From NCBI GenBank assembly GCA_016875335.1, contig VGRO01000030.1, forward strand, positions 1 to 41,973: 41,973 bases of DNA, written 5' to 3'. This DNA is from Deltaproteobacteria bacterium (GTDB taxonomy: Bacteria > Myxococcota_A > UBA9042). The notes beneath the pieces are model-generated. The model saw only the letters and a program-made list of their open reading frames with translations, was not told the origin of the DNA and searched no databases. Both the position numbers and the translations under genes were made by a program. This document shows positions 1 to 8,441 of the stretch, piece after piece. The first letter of the stretch is position 1; each line of letters starts with the position of its first letter.

Positions 1-83
1 GCGACTGCCGCTGCCGCTGCGTCTGTGGCTGAAGCCTGAAGCCTGTGGCTGTTTGCCTGTGGCTGAGAGGCCCACTCGGCGTG

Positions 84-165
84 TCGAATTAACCGCCGGC
101 GCAAACCTGTCACCCTGAAGGTGCAGGTTTGCGCCGGTTTCCCCGGGAAACCTGAGTTAATTCGA
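84..165. repeat. Nested inverted-repeat element (82 bp)
   Basis: The outer arms are TCGAATTAAC (84-93) and GTTAATTCGA (156-165), a perfect 10-bp inverted repeat. Inside lie CCGGCGCAAACCTG (96-109) and CAGGTTTGCGCCGG (124-137), a perfect 14-bp hairpin, and then TTTCCC-C-GGGAAA (138-150), a second small hairpin. The whole could fold as a three-way junction. It lies about 50 bp beyond the stop of the giant minus-strand gene. No T-tract follows on either strand, so it is not a classical intrinsic terminator. A small non-autonomous mobile repeat, a transcript-end structure or a protein-binding cruciform are all possible. No clear target-site duplication is visible. Confidence 0.75.
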
Positions 166-216
166 TCGCCAAGGATTCAGGACCTTTTTTGCCGGTGGAT
201 CATGGCAAGAGGGCGG

Positions 217-3200
217 CTACGGACAGGCCTTCTTGCTCTCGCACTTCTTGCCGACCGACCCGACTGGCGTGCACACGTCGTCCGTGCACGGGTCGCCGTC
301 GTCGCAGGCGTTCTTGCCGCCGACGCACAAGCCCTTGCCGCAGACATCGCCGGCCGTGCAGGGGTTGCCGTCGGTGCAGGGGCTGCCGTCGGGCTCCTGG
401 CCGCCGCCCGCGCACTTGCCTGCGGCGCAGCCGTCGTCCAAGGTGCAGGGATTGCCGTCGCTGCACGGGCTGCCATCGACCTTGGCCTTGCCGCCGCAGA
501 CCTTGGCCGTGCACTGGTCGCCGGTGGTGCACGATTGGCCGTCGCTGCACGCGCTGCCGTCGGGCAGGGCCGGGGCGATGCACGCGCCATTGGCAGCGTC
601 GCACGCGTCGGCGGTGCAAGGTTGGCCGTCGTCGCAGGGTTTGGGGCTGCCCAGGCACTGGCCGCTGACACAGGCGTCGCTGACGGTGCACGGGTTGCTG
701 TCGTCGCAGGTCGCGCCGCTTTGGCCCTCGGCCTTGCACTGGCCGCTGGCGAGGTCGCAGATGTCGGCGGTGCAGGGGTTGTTGTCGTTGCAGACGGCGC
801 TCGATTTGCACGAGGCGTCGAACACCTGCACGTCGTCGATGAACGGGCCGCTGCCCTGGCCTGCTCCGGGCGTACAGGCGGTGACGAACCGCGCGCGCAG
901 CTTGACTTTGAGCCCGCCCCAAGGCGACAGGTCGAACTCGTGCGTGGTCCAGGCCGTGCTGGGCTGCAAGGTGCCGAGCAGGGTCCACTTGGTGTTGCCG
1001 AGGGGTTGCAGCTCGACCGTGGCGACCTCGCCCTGCGCCGGCTGCCAGGTGCCAGCGCTGTGTACGCGCGCCTTGACGGGGGCGCCGAACTTGAGCCCTT
1101 GCAGCGAAACCAGCGGCGACACCGCGCTTTGGTCGATCTTGGCGACACCAGCCGGGCACACCGCATGGGCACCGTCGTTGCAGTTCAGTGAGCAGTCCGG
1201 CGACAGCGGCGGCGGCACCGCAGGCGAGGCATCCATGGCCCACGCCGGCGCCCCCTCGCTGACCGGTCCGTCGCGCAGCCAATAGGTGTTGCCGGCTTGT
1301 CCGCAACTGAACGTCGCCTCGTAGGGCAACGTCACTTCGCCGCAGTTGTCGATGAGCTTGTGGTAGCACCCCAGGCCGGGGTCGCACAGGTCGGCGCTGC
1401 AGGCATAGCCGTCGTCGCAGTCTTTGGCGCCGCCGAGGCACTGGCCCTTCTGGCAGGTGGTACCCACCGTGCAGGCGTCGCCGTCGTCACACGCGCCTTG
1501 CAGGGGTGCCGGTACGCACACGCTGGCGATGCATTGGGTCGGCTTGCAAGGATCGGTCGCTTGGGCGCACGACGCTGCGTTGGCACAGGACGCCGGCTGC
1601 GCCACCTGCACGCGCACGTCGTCCACGAACCAGCCTGGCGTCTCGTTGTCGAACTGGTCCACGGTGTCGTAGCGCAGCTTGACGACGATCGCCTTGCCGG
1701 CGAACTTGTGCAGTGGCACCCGGACCTTGGTCCAGCGGCCGCGGCGCAAGTGGTTGGGCAACTGCACCAGGTCCTGCACAATCGATGAGCCTTGCAGGAA
1801 CACCTCGACGGTGCGCTTGTCCTTGAGCGCGGTCACCTCGCCATCGTGCCACGAAAACAGCGCCAACTGCGCCATGCCCTGTAGCGGAACCTGCAAGGTC
1901 GGCAGCGTCACCGCGCCCTTGATCGGCACGCCGACGTCCACGTTGCTGTCGTTGTTGTAGTTCAGGCTGCAGGGCGCCGAGTGCGGCGTCGGGGCCGCGG
2001 GCAGCGCGTCGACCTTCCAGCCGATGCCACTGACGATCGGGTCGGTGTCCCACGTCGGCGGCAGCGCGCACCCGTCGAAGGGGCTGCCGGCCAGCAGGAC
2101 ACAACTGTCGACCTGCGGGCCTTCGCACACGCCGTGCAGGCACGCAGTGTTGGCAGTGCACGGGTCCCCGTCGTCGCAGGTCACGGCGTTGGGCAGGTCG
2201 GTGTGGGCGCAGGCGGCAAGTCCCTCGGCGGTGGGCGCACACGAATCGAGCGTACAGGGTTCGCCGTCGTCGCACGCGCCCTGCGTGCCGCTCTTGCACA
2301 GACTGTTGTCGCAGGCGCTGGTCGGCGAGCACGGGTTGCCGTCGTCGCATGCGGTGCCGTCGGGCGTCATGGTGCCGGCTTGGCACTTGCCCTTGAAGCA
2401 GGTCTGGTTCTTGGTACACGCCGCGCTGCTCGTGCACGGGGCGCCGTCGGCGACCACGGTCGGGCCGCCGCAGACGCCGCCAGTACAGCTGTCGGGGCCG
2501 CTGCACGAGTTGCCGTCGTCGCATTTGCTGCCGTCGACCTTGACAACGGACGAACAGCCGGCCGCCGGGTCGCAGCTGTCGAGCGTGCAGGGGTTGCCGT
2601 CGCTGCACTCCTTGGCCTTGCCCTGGCATTGGCCTTTCCAGCACTGGTCGGACACCGTGCACGCGTCGCCGTCGTTGCACGTCGCCTGGCTGGGATGGTG
2701 CAGGCACATGCCGAACTCGCACACGCCGTCGGTGCAGGGCTCACCGTCGTCGCACTGGTCGGCGGTCTTGCACAGCTCTGGCTTGGACGAGACCACCTGC
2801 AGGTCGTCGACGAACCACCCCTTGCCCGACTGGGCCGTGCAGTTCAGTCCGGCCCACCGCAAGCGGACCTGCACGGTCTTTCCGCCGAGCTTGCCCAGGT
2901 TGACCCGCACACGACGCCAGGTTTTCGAGCCGACGGCGTTGTCTTGCCACAACGCGACCGGCACGGTCTGGAAGCCGTCGGCGCTCAATTCCAGCACCCG
3001 CAGGTTCTGGCTCGCGCCGGTGCCGACGTCGTGCCAACTCCACAACCACAGCGCCGGGTTGGCCAAGCCGGCGAGCGAGATCGGCGTGCTGGTGGCGCTG
3101 GCCTTGCCCGCGACGCCGTCCGTGCACGGCAGCGAAACGCCGTCGTTGACGTTGAGCGAGCAACCGGCGCTCTTGTAGCCGGGGGGCGCTGGCGTGGCGT

Positions 3201-6200
3201 CCACGGCGAACGCCACCGTGCCCGGCGCAGGCAACGGGGCCAACTGCCACGCGTCGCCACATTGGACCGGGTTCTGCCAGGTGATGGCGCACGGTGCCGG
3301 TTTGCCCACGCACGTGCCCATGGAGCAGTGGTCTGAACTGGTGCAAGGGCTGCCGTCGTCGCACGGGGCGCCGCCGTTGACCTTGTCCCACAGGCACGTG
3401 CCGCCAGCCACGCAACTGTCCTTGGTGCAGGGGTTGCCGTCGTCGCACTTGTCGCGGGTCGCACACACGCCATTGATGCAGAAATCGCCGATGGTGCAGG
3501 CGTTGCCATCGGGGCACGGGTCACCGTCGGGCCGCGGCGCGAACACGCAGCCCACCGCGGCCAGGCAAGCGTCGAGCGTACACGCGTCCTTGTCGTCACA
3601 GATCGTGGGCTTGCCTGGCGCGCAGTCGCTGGCCACCGTGCAACTGTCGCCGGAGGTGCACGCCGTGCCGTCGTTGCAGGATCCGTCCTGCGGCTGGTGG
3701 GCGCAGGACCCGCTCTGCAGGCAGATGTCGGCGGTGCAGTTGTTGGCGTCGTCGCAGTCCTTGGCGGCGGCGCACGGCTGACCGGACCCCGACTCGATGG
3801 CGAGGTCGCGCACCAGCCAACCGAGGCCGGGCGTTTCGGGACAGCCGACCGAGTCGAACACCAACCGCACCTGGATCTGTTTGTCTTTCCAGGGCTTGAG
3901 GTCGAAGCGCAGCGGTCGCCACACGCCCGGCGGGTCGTCGTCATTGGTCAACAGTGCAAGAGGAGTGACTGCAATCCCAGAGGGGCTCGGCGCGGCCACG
4001 TCGATCCAGCGCAAGTGCACCTTGGGGTCCTTGCCGACGGCGTTCAGGCTCTTGAGGCGCAGCGTGGGCCGTTCCTGGCCGCCGAGGTCCACCGTCCACG
4101 CGGCAACGCCGGCGATCTTGGGCTTGCCGCCGCACGACAGGCCCTGGCCGTCGCTGAAGCCCAGCGCGCAGCCCAGGCCAGCCGTCGCTGGAACGGCCAC
4201 GATGCGCCACGCCGCCTCGCCCGTCGCCGCTTCGGGCAGCGACCACCCTTCCAGTGGGCCTGAACACGCGATCGCAGCCTGCTGCACGGTAGCGCATGCC
4301 ACCGTCGGGCCTTCGCACTTGCCGGCCGCCGTGCACAGGTCCGGGTCGGTGCACGCGCTGCCATCGCTGCACGGCGTGCCGGCCAACATCTTGAAATGCG
4401 AGCAGGTCGATCCGGCGCAGTAGTCTTGGGTGCAGGGGTTGTGGTCGTCGCACGCAAAGCGCGGCACGCACGTGCCGGCGTGGCACAGGCTCAGATCGCT
4501 GCACGGGTCGCCATCGTCGCAGGGGCCGCCTTCGCCCGCGGGGGCTGCCGCGCACTTGCCGGAGTACAGGTCGCACACGTCGTAGGTGCACGGATTCTTG
4601 TCGTCACACGCGGTGGCCGTGGCGCCGCCACACACGCCGGCCTTGCAGGTGTCGCCCTGGGTGCACGGGTTGCCGTCGTCGCAGGCGCCGGTCCAGTCGC
4701 TGCCGCTGCACTCGCCGCCGCTGCACTTCTCACCGACCGTGCAGGGGTTGTTGTCGTCGCACACACCGCCGAGCGCCGCCTTGCCCTGGCAAGCGCCGAG
4801 CTTGCACGCGTCCTGCAGCGTGCAGGGGTTGCCGTCGCTGCACGCGCCGGAACTCAGCGCCTTGTGGTTGCACAGCTTGTTCGAGGGCACACACACGTCG
4901 TCGGTGCAGGGGTTGTCGTCGTCGCAATCGCTGGCCTTCTTGCAGTAGGCGTCCTTGACCTCGACGTCGTCCACGAACGGACCGGTCAGGTTGGCGGCTT
5001 TGGCGCAGTCGGGCGCAGCCATGTGCCAGCGCAGGCGGAACGCCGTGGGCGCCGGGGCTGGCAGCTTGACCGTGTGGCGCTGCCACGCCCCGCCGAGCGC
5101 GCCGCCCTCGTGGGCCTGCACGGTCTGCCAGCCGGTCTGGCCCTTGGCCTGCAGTTGCAGCGACAGGACGTCCTGGGTGCGCCACGTGCCGGCGAGCCAA
5201 TAGTGCACGGCCAACGCAGGTTGCGCGCCCATGCCGGCGGTCGAGAACCAGGGACTGGTCGCCATGCCCAGGGCGTCGGCACCGTCGGGCGCGCATTGCA
5301 GCGACGGCCCGAGGTTGAAGTTCAAGGAACAGAAAGGCGACCTGTACCCCGGCGTGAACACGCCGAGACCCGGCGTGGCGTCGAGCGTCCAGCGCGGCGA
5401 CCCGGGCGGCGCGGACGACACCTCCCACGCCGCCTTGCTGCCACAAGCAAACGGCTGCTTGTAGGGCAGTTTGACCACGCAGTCCGGTTGGTCAACATGG
5501 GCGCATCCCGTCGCCTTGTCGCAGGTGTCCAGGGTGCACGGGTTGTCGTCGTCGCATGCCTCGATGGCGTCGCTGTGCTCACAACCGGCCTTGCCCTGGC
5601 ACACGTCGTTGCTGCACGGGTTGTTGTCATCGCACGAGGCGCCCTCGTCGGTCGCGTTGTTGCAGTTGTCGTCCAAGCCATTGCACAGTTCCGCTTTCGG
5701 CTCCGGACCGTCGCACGGCGTCAGCCCGCCCGGGACGCAGGTGCGCTTGCCCAGGCACTTGCCGGCGCTGTTGGCGACCGCGCAGGCGCTCGAAAGCTGC
5801 TTGGCGATGGCGCGCGGCGAACAAGCGCACGCTCCGCCGGCCGGGACGCACTGCCGGGTCGGCGCGCCGCCGGTCGTGGTGACCTCCTCGCAGGCGAACT
5901 CGGGCGGACAGTCGGTCGAACTGAGGCACTTGACCCCACAGCGCCCTCCGCCGTCGGCCGCGGCCACGCACGCGGCGCCCGGTGCACCGGGGGCCTTGCA
6001 ATCGTTCTGGGTGTTGCACGGGTCGCACAACGTCAGCGTGGCATCGACGCAGACCTTGGCGCCCGCCACCAATTCGCAGATCTCGCCATAGGGGCAGTCC
6101 TTGCTGGTGCCACATGCGACGCCGCACAACTGCTGCCCGTCGCGACGCTCGACGCAGGCGGTGGCGCAAGTACTGTGGGCGGTGCACGGACAACCGGCGG

Positions 6201-6453
6201 CCCGGCACAAGGTGGCGCCGTCCGGGCCAACCGTGGTTTCGGGGCCTGCCGCGGCGGTCGCATCTGCCGGCAGCGCGGCATCGGCCGCATCGACCTTGGG
6301 GGCCGAAGGTGGTGGATCGGGGCCGGCACACGCGGCCAAGCCCGCCAGCCATGCCGCGGCCCACCGCCCCGATCGGGACGCACGGCGCAGCGCTGCATGG
6401 ACGGCGTTTGGGGGCAGCACGACCGGCAGGGGCGCGACGACCGCGCGACGCAA
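217..6453 (-). CDS. Giant cysteine-rich modular surface lipoprotein with CDDGNPCT repeats
   Basis: This 2078-residue protein is probably exported and anchored on the cell surface; its ligand is unknown. A hydrophobic stretch ends in a lipobox-like LAAC with the acceptor Cys near residue 42. About 33 copies of a short motif of the form C-D-D-G-N-P-C-T-x3-4-C follow. A MopE-like CNGLDDNC motif lies near residue 260. Five beta-sandwich-like modules of 130-180 residues interrupt the repeats, ending in GPFVDD, GWLVRD, GWFVDD, GWFVDD and GPFIDD near residues 494, 879, 1215, 1609 and 1872. The frame opens with TTG and no clear ribosome site; a GTG at codon 12 is an alternative start. No MYXO-CTERM-like tail is present. 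It lies 84 bp downstream of rpsA on the same strand. The repeat style is typical of Myxococcota; adhesion is inference only. Confidence 0.85.
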   Translation of the reverse strand: MRRAVVAPLPVVLPPNAVHAALRRASRSGRWAAAWLAGLAACAGPDPPPSAPKVDAADAALPADATAAAGPETTVGPDGATLCRAAGCPCTAHSTCATACVERRDGQQLCGVACGTSKDCPYGEICELVAGAKVCVDATLTLCDPCNTQNDCKAPGAPGAACVAAADGGGRCGVKCLSSTDCPPEFACEEVTTTGGAPTRQCVPAGGACACSPRAIAKQLSSACAVANSAGKCLGKRTCVPGGLTPCDGPEPKAELCNGLDDNCNNATDEGASCDDNNPCSNDVCQGKAGCEHSDAIEACDDDNPCTLDTCDKATGCAHVDQPDCVVKLPYKQPFACGSKAAWEVSSAPPGSPRWTLDATPGLGVFTPGYRSPFCSLNFNLGPSLQCAPDGADALGMATSPWFSTAGMGAQPALAVHYWLAGTWRTQDVLSLQLQAKGQTGWQTVQAHEGGALGGAWQRHTVKLPAPAPTAFRLRWHMAAPDCAKAANLTGPFVDDVEVKDAYCKKASDCDDDNPCTDDVCVPSNKLCNHKALSSGACSDGNPCTLQDACKLGACQGKAALGGVCDDNNPCTVGEKCSGGECSGSDWTGACDDGNPCTQGDTCKAGVCGGATATACDDKNPCTYDVCDLYSGKCAAAPAGEGGPCDDGDPCSDLSLCHAGTCVPRFACDDHNPCTQDYCAGSTCSHFKMLAGTPCSDGSACTDPDLCTAAGKCEGPTVACATVQQAAIACSGPLEGWSLPEAATGEAAWRIVAVPATAGLGCALGFSDGQGLSCGGKPKIAGVAAWTVDLGGQERPTLRLKSLNAVGKDPKVHLRWIDVAAPSPSGIAVTPLALLTNDDDPPGVWRPLRFDLKPWKDKQIQVRLVFDSVGCPETPGLGWLVRDLAIESGSGQPCAAAKDCDDANNCTADICLQSGSCAHQPQDGSCNDGTACTSGDSCTVASDCAPGKPTICDDKDACTLDACLAAVGCVFAPRPDGDPCPDGNACTIGDFCINGVCATRDKCDDGNPCTKDSCVAGGTCLWDKVNGGAPCDDGSPCTSSDHCSMGTCVGKPAPCAITWQNPVQCGDAWQLAPLPAPGTVAFAVDATPAPPGYKSAGCSLNVNDGVSLPCTDGVAGKASATSTPISLAGLANPALWLWSWHDVGTGASQNLRVLELSADGFQTVPVALWQDNAVGSKTWRRVRVNLGKLGGKTVQVRLRWAGLNCTAQSGKGWFVDDLQVVSSKPELCKTADQCDDGEPCTDGVCEFGMCLHHPSQATCNDGDACTVSDQCWKGQCQGKAKECSDGNPCTLDSCDPAAGCSSVVKVDGSKCDDGNSCSGPDSCTGGVCGGPTVVADGAPCTSSAACTKNQTCFKGKCQAGTMTPDGTACDDGNPCSPTSACDNSLCKSGTQGACDDGEPCTLDSCAPTAEGLAACAHTDLPNAVTCDDGDPCTANTACLHGVCEGPQVDSCVLLAGSPFDGCALPPTWDTDPIVSGIGWKVDALPAAPTPHSAPCSLNYNNDSNVDVGVPIKGAVTLPTLQVPLQGMAQLALFSWHDGEVTALKDKRTVEVFLQGSSIVQDLVQLPNHLRRGRWTKVRVPLHKFAGKAIVVKLRYDTVDQFDNETPGWFVDDVRVQVAQPASCANAASCAQATDPCKPTQCIASVCVPAPLQGACDDGDACTVGTTCQKGQCLGGAKDCDDGYACSADLCDPGLGCYHKLIDNCGEVTLPYEATFSCGQAGNTYWLRDGPVSEGAPAWAMDASPAVPPPLSPDCSLNCNDGAHAVCPAGVAKIDQSAVSPLVSLQGLKFGAPVKARVHSAGTWQPAQGEVATVELQPLGNTKWTLLGTLQPSTAWTTHEFDLSPWGGLKVKLRARFVTACTPGAGQGSGPFIDDVQVFDASCKSSAVCNDNNPCTADICDLASGQCKAEGQSGATCDDSNPCTVSDACVSGQCLGSPKPCDDGQPCTADACDAANGACIAPALPDGSACSDGQSCTTGDQCTAKVCGGKAKVDGSPCSDGNPCTLDDGCAAGKCAGGGQEPDGSPCTDGNPCTAGDVCGKGLCVGGKNACDDGDPCTDDVCTPVGSVGKKCESKKACP

Positions 6454-6478
6454 GGCGGCAGTGTACCATGGCGGACAG

Positions 6479-6518
6479 GGCCGCGCACCAGTGCAAATTC
6501 CAATGCCAGTGCGCGGCC
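6479..6518. repeat. Hairpin in the rpsA / giant-protein spacer
   Basis: GGCCGCGCAC (6479-6488) and GTGCGCGGCC (6509-6518) form a perfect 10-bp inverted repeat around a 20-nt loop. It sits just after the rpsA stop and just before the start of the giant lipoprotein gene, both on the minus strand. No U-tract follows, so it may be a processing or attenuation structure rather than an intrinsic terminator. Confidence 0.6.
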
Positions 6519-6537
6519 TTGCCGCAGTTCTTGCGGG

Positions 6538-8223
6538 TCAGTTCAGGCGCAGGTTGCCGAACTTCTCCTTGACCAAATCGCCGATGGTGGTCGGTCCGGC
6601 GACCGGGTTCTCGAAGCTCGAGTCGTCGTCATCGTTGCCGACGCGCTTGATCGACAGGCCGAGTTTGCGCTCTTCGGGGATGACGCTGATGATCTTGACC
6701 TTGACCGTCTGGCCTTCCTTGAGCGCGTTGTGGATGTTCTCCACCTTCTCCTCGGCGATCTCGCTGATGTGCAGGAAGCCTTCGATGCAGTCGTCCAGTT
6801 CGACGATGGCGCCGAAGTCCAGCAGCTTGGCGACCTTGCCCTCGTGGGTCGAACCGCGGCCGTAGCGGCGACCGACTTCGGACCACGGATCGGTCTGCAA
6901 CTGCTTGATACCCAAGCTGAAGCGCTCCTTCTCCGGGTCGATGGCCAGCACCACGGCCTCGACTTCGTCGCCCTTCTTGAAAATGTCCTGCGGGTGCTTG
7001 ACCTTGCTCGACCAGCTGAGATCGGTGACGTGGCACAGGCCGTCGATGCCGTCTTCGATGCCGATGAAGACGCCGAAGTTGGTGATGTTGCGCACGGTGC
7101 CCTTGACCTTGCTGCCGACCGGGTAGGTGTGCATCAGCACGTCCCACGGGTTCTGCTCGATCTGCTTCATGCCAAGCGAGATGCGCTTGCCCTTGCTGTC
7201 GATTTCGAGGATCACCGCTTCGACGTCGTCGCCGATGCTCAGCACCTTGCTCGGGTGCTTGACGCGCTTGGTCCAGCTCATCTCGCTGATGTGGATCAGG
7301 CCCTCGACGCCGCCCTCCAACTCGATGAAGGCGCCGTAGTCGGCCAGGCTGACGACCTTGCCCTTGACGCGCTGGCCGATGTGGTACTTGACCTCGATCG
7401 ACATCCACGGGTCTTCGAAGTTCTGTTTGAGACCCAAGCTGACGCGCTCGCGGTCGGCGTCGTACTTGAGCACCTTGACCTTGACCTCTTGACCCACCTC
7501 GAAAAGCTCGGACGGGTGGTTGACCCGTGCGTAGCTCATGTCGGTGATGTGCAAGAGCCCGTCGATGCCGCCCAGATCGATGAAGGCGCCGTAGTCGGTG
7601 ATGTTCTTGACGATGCCGTCGACCACCATGCCGACCTCGAGCTTGCCGAGCGTCTGCGACTTGAGCGCCTCGCGCTGCTTCTCGAGCAACGCCCGCCGGC
7701 TGAGCACGATGTTGCCGCGCTTCTTGTTGAACTTGATGACCTTGAAGTGGAAGCGCTGGCCGATGTACTTCTCGAGGTTGCGCACCGGACGCAGGTCCAC
7801 CTGGCTGCCGGGCAGGAACGCCTTGACGCCGATGTCCACGGTCAAGCCGCCCTTGACGCGGCCGGTGATGACGCCCTCGACGAGTTCTTCCTTTTCGCAG
7901 GCGTCGGCGATCTCGTCCCAGATCTTGAGACGGTCGGCCTTTTCCTTGCTGAGTTCGACGAGGCCGTTTTCGTTCTCGCGGTTCTCGACGTAGACATCGA
8001 TCTCGTCGCCCGGGTGCACCGACAGGGTGCCGTCGTGCTCGGCAAACTCGGCGACGGGGATCTGACCCTCGCTCTTGTACTTGATGTCGACGATGACGAA
8101 GTCTTTGTTGACCGACAGCACGGTGCCGCGGACGATTTCGCCCTCGATGACGTTCTGGGTTTTCTCCCACTCGAGGAATTCGGCCTCGAATTCGGGATCG
8201 AGGGCAAAGTCGGTGATGGCCAT
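6538..8223 (-). CDS. rpsA: 30S ribosomal protein S1
   Basis: S1 binds mRNA on the small ribosomal subunit and helps start translation. The 561-residue product has the normal bacterial length and carries six S1 (OB-fold) repeats. The central and C-terminal copies show the classic pattern, for example DYGAFIDLGGIDGLLHITDMS and NFGVFIGIEDGIDGLCHVTD. The start chosen is the ATG giving MAITDFALDPEF, preceded by AAGGAAA six bases upstream. The frame stays open 40 codons further upstream, but that stretch reads as leader, not S1. A good sigma-70 promoter lies about 130 bp upstream. The last residues (NLRLN) form a short tail. I see nothing unusual in the protein itself. Confidence 0.97.
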   Translation of the reverse strand: MAITDFALDPEFEAEFLEWEKTQNVIEGEIVRGTVLSVNKDFVIVDIKYKSEGQIPVAEFAEHDGTLSVHPGDEIDVYVENRENENGLVELSKEKADRLKIWDEIADACEKEELVEGVITGRVKGGLTVDIGVKAFLPGSQVDLRPVRNLEKYIGQRFHFKVIKFNKKRGNIVLSRRALLEKQREALKSQTLGKLEVGMVVDGIVKNITDYGAFIDLGGIDGLLHITDMSYARVNHPSELFEVGQEVKVKVLKYDADRERVSLGLKQNFEDPWMSIEVKYHIGQRVKGKVVSLADYGAFIELEGGVEGLIHISEMSWTKRVKHPSKVLSIGDDVEAVILEIDSKGKRISLGMKQIEQNPWDVLMHTYPVGSKVKGTVRNITNFGVFIGIEDGIDGLCHVTDLSWSSKVKHPQDIFKKGDEVEAVVLAIDPEKERFSLGIKQLQTDPWSEVGRRYGRGSTHEGKVAKLLDFGAIVELDDCIEGFLHISEIAEEKVENIHNALKEGQTVKVKIISVIPEERKLGLSIKRVGNDDDDSSFENPVAGPTTIGDLVKEKFGNLRLN

Positions 8224-8352
8224 AGGGTTTCCTTGCTTCCTTGTCTTGCGGCTCTCCGGGCGTCCGGCCGGCGACCTGCCGGTGGATCGCTGAAGTTTTT
8301 CATGGGCTTGCGGACCAAGCCGCGCCGACCGGGGGTCGGCCAAGGGGGCGAA

Positions 8353-8382
8353 ATTTTACGGGGAAGCTATGGGCGAGGTCAA
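8353..8382 (-). promoter_or_regulatory. Sigma-70 promoter of rpsA
   Basis: On the minus strand TTGACC (8382-8377) is followed after 18 bp by TAAAAT (8358-8353). The AT-rich -10 box stands out in this GC-rich sequence. The predicted start gives an rpsA leader of roughly 120 nt, a possible site of S1 autoregulation. Confidence 0.6.
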
Positions 8383-8441
8383 GGGTGCCCTGGCGACGGT
8401 GTGCCCAACGCGGTCCAAAAGCCGCCGCGCACTGCGCGCTG

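Noticed and set aside
6489..6508. A sigma-54-like TGGCA...TTTGCA in the hairpin loop, minus strand
   Set aside because: The GG-to-GC distance is one base too long, which sigma-54 tolerates poorly.
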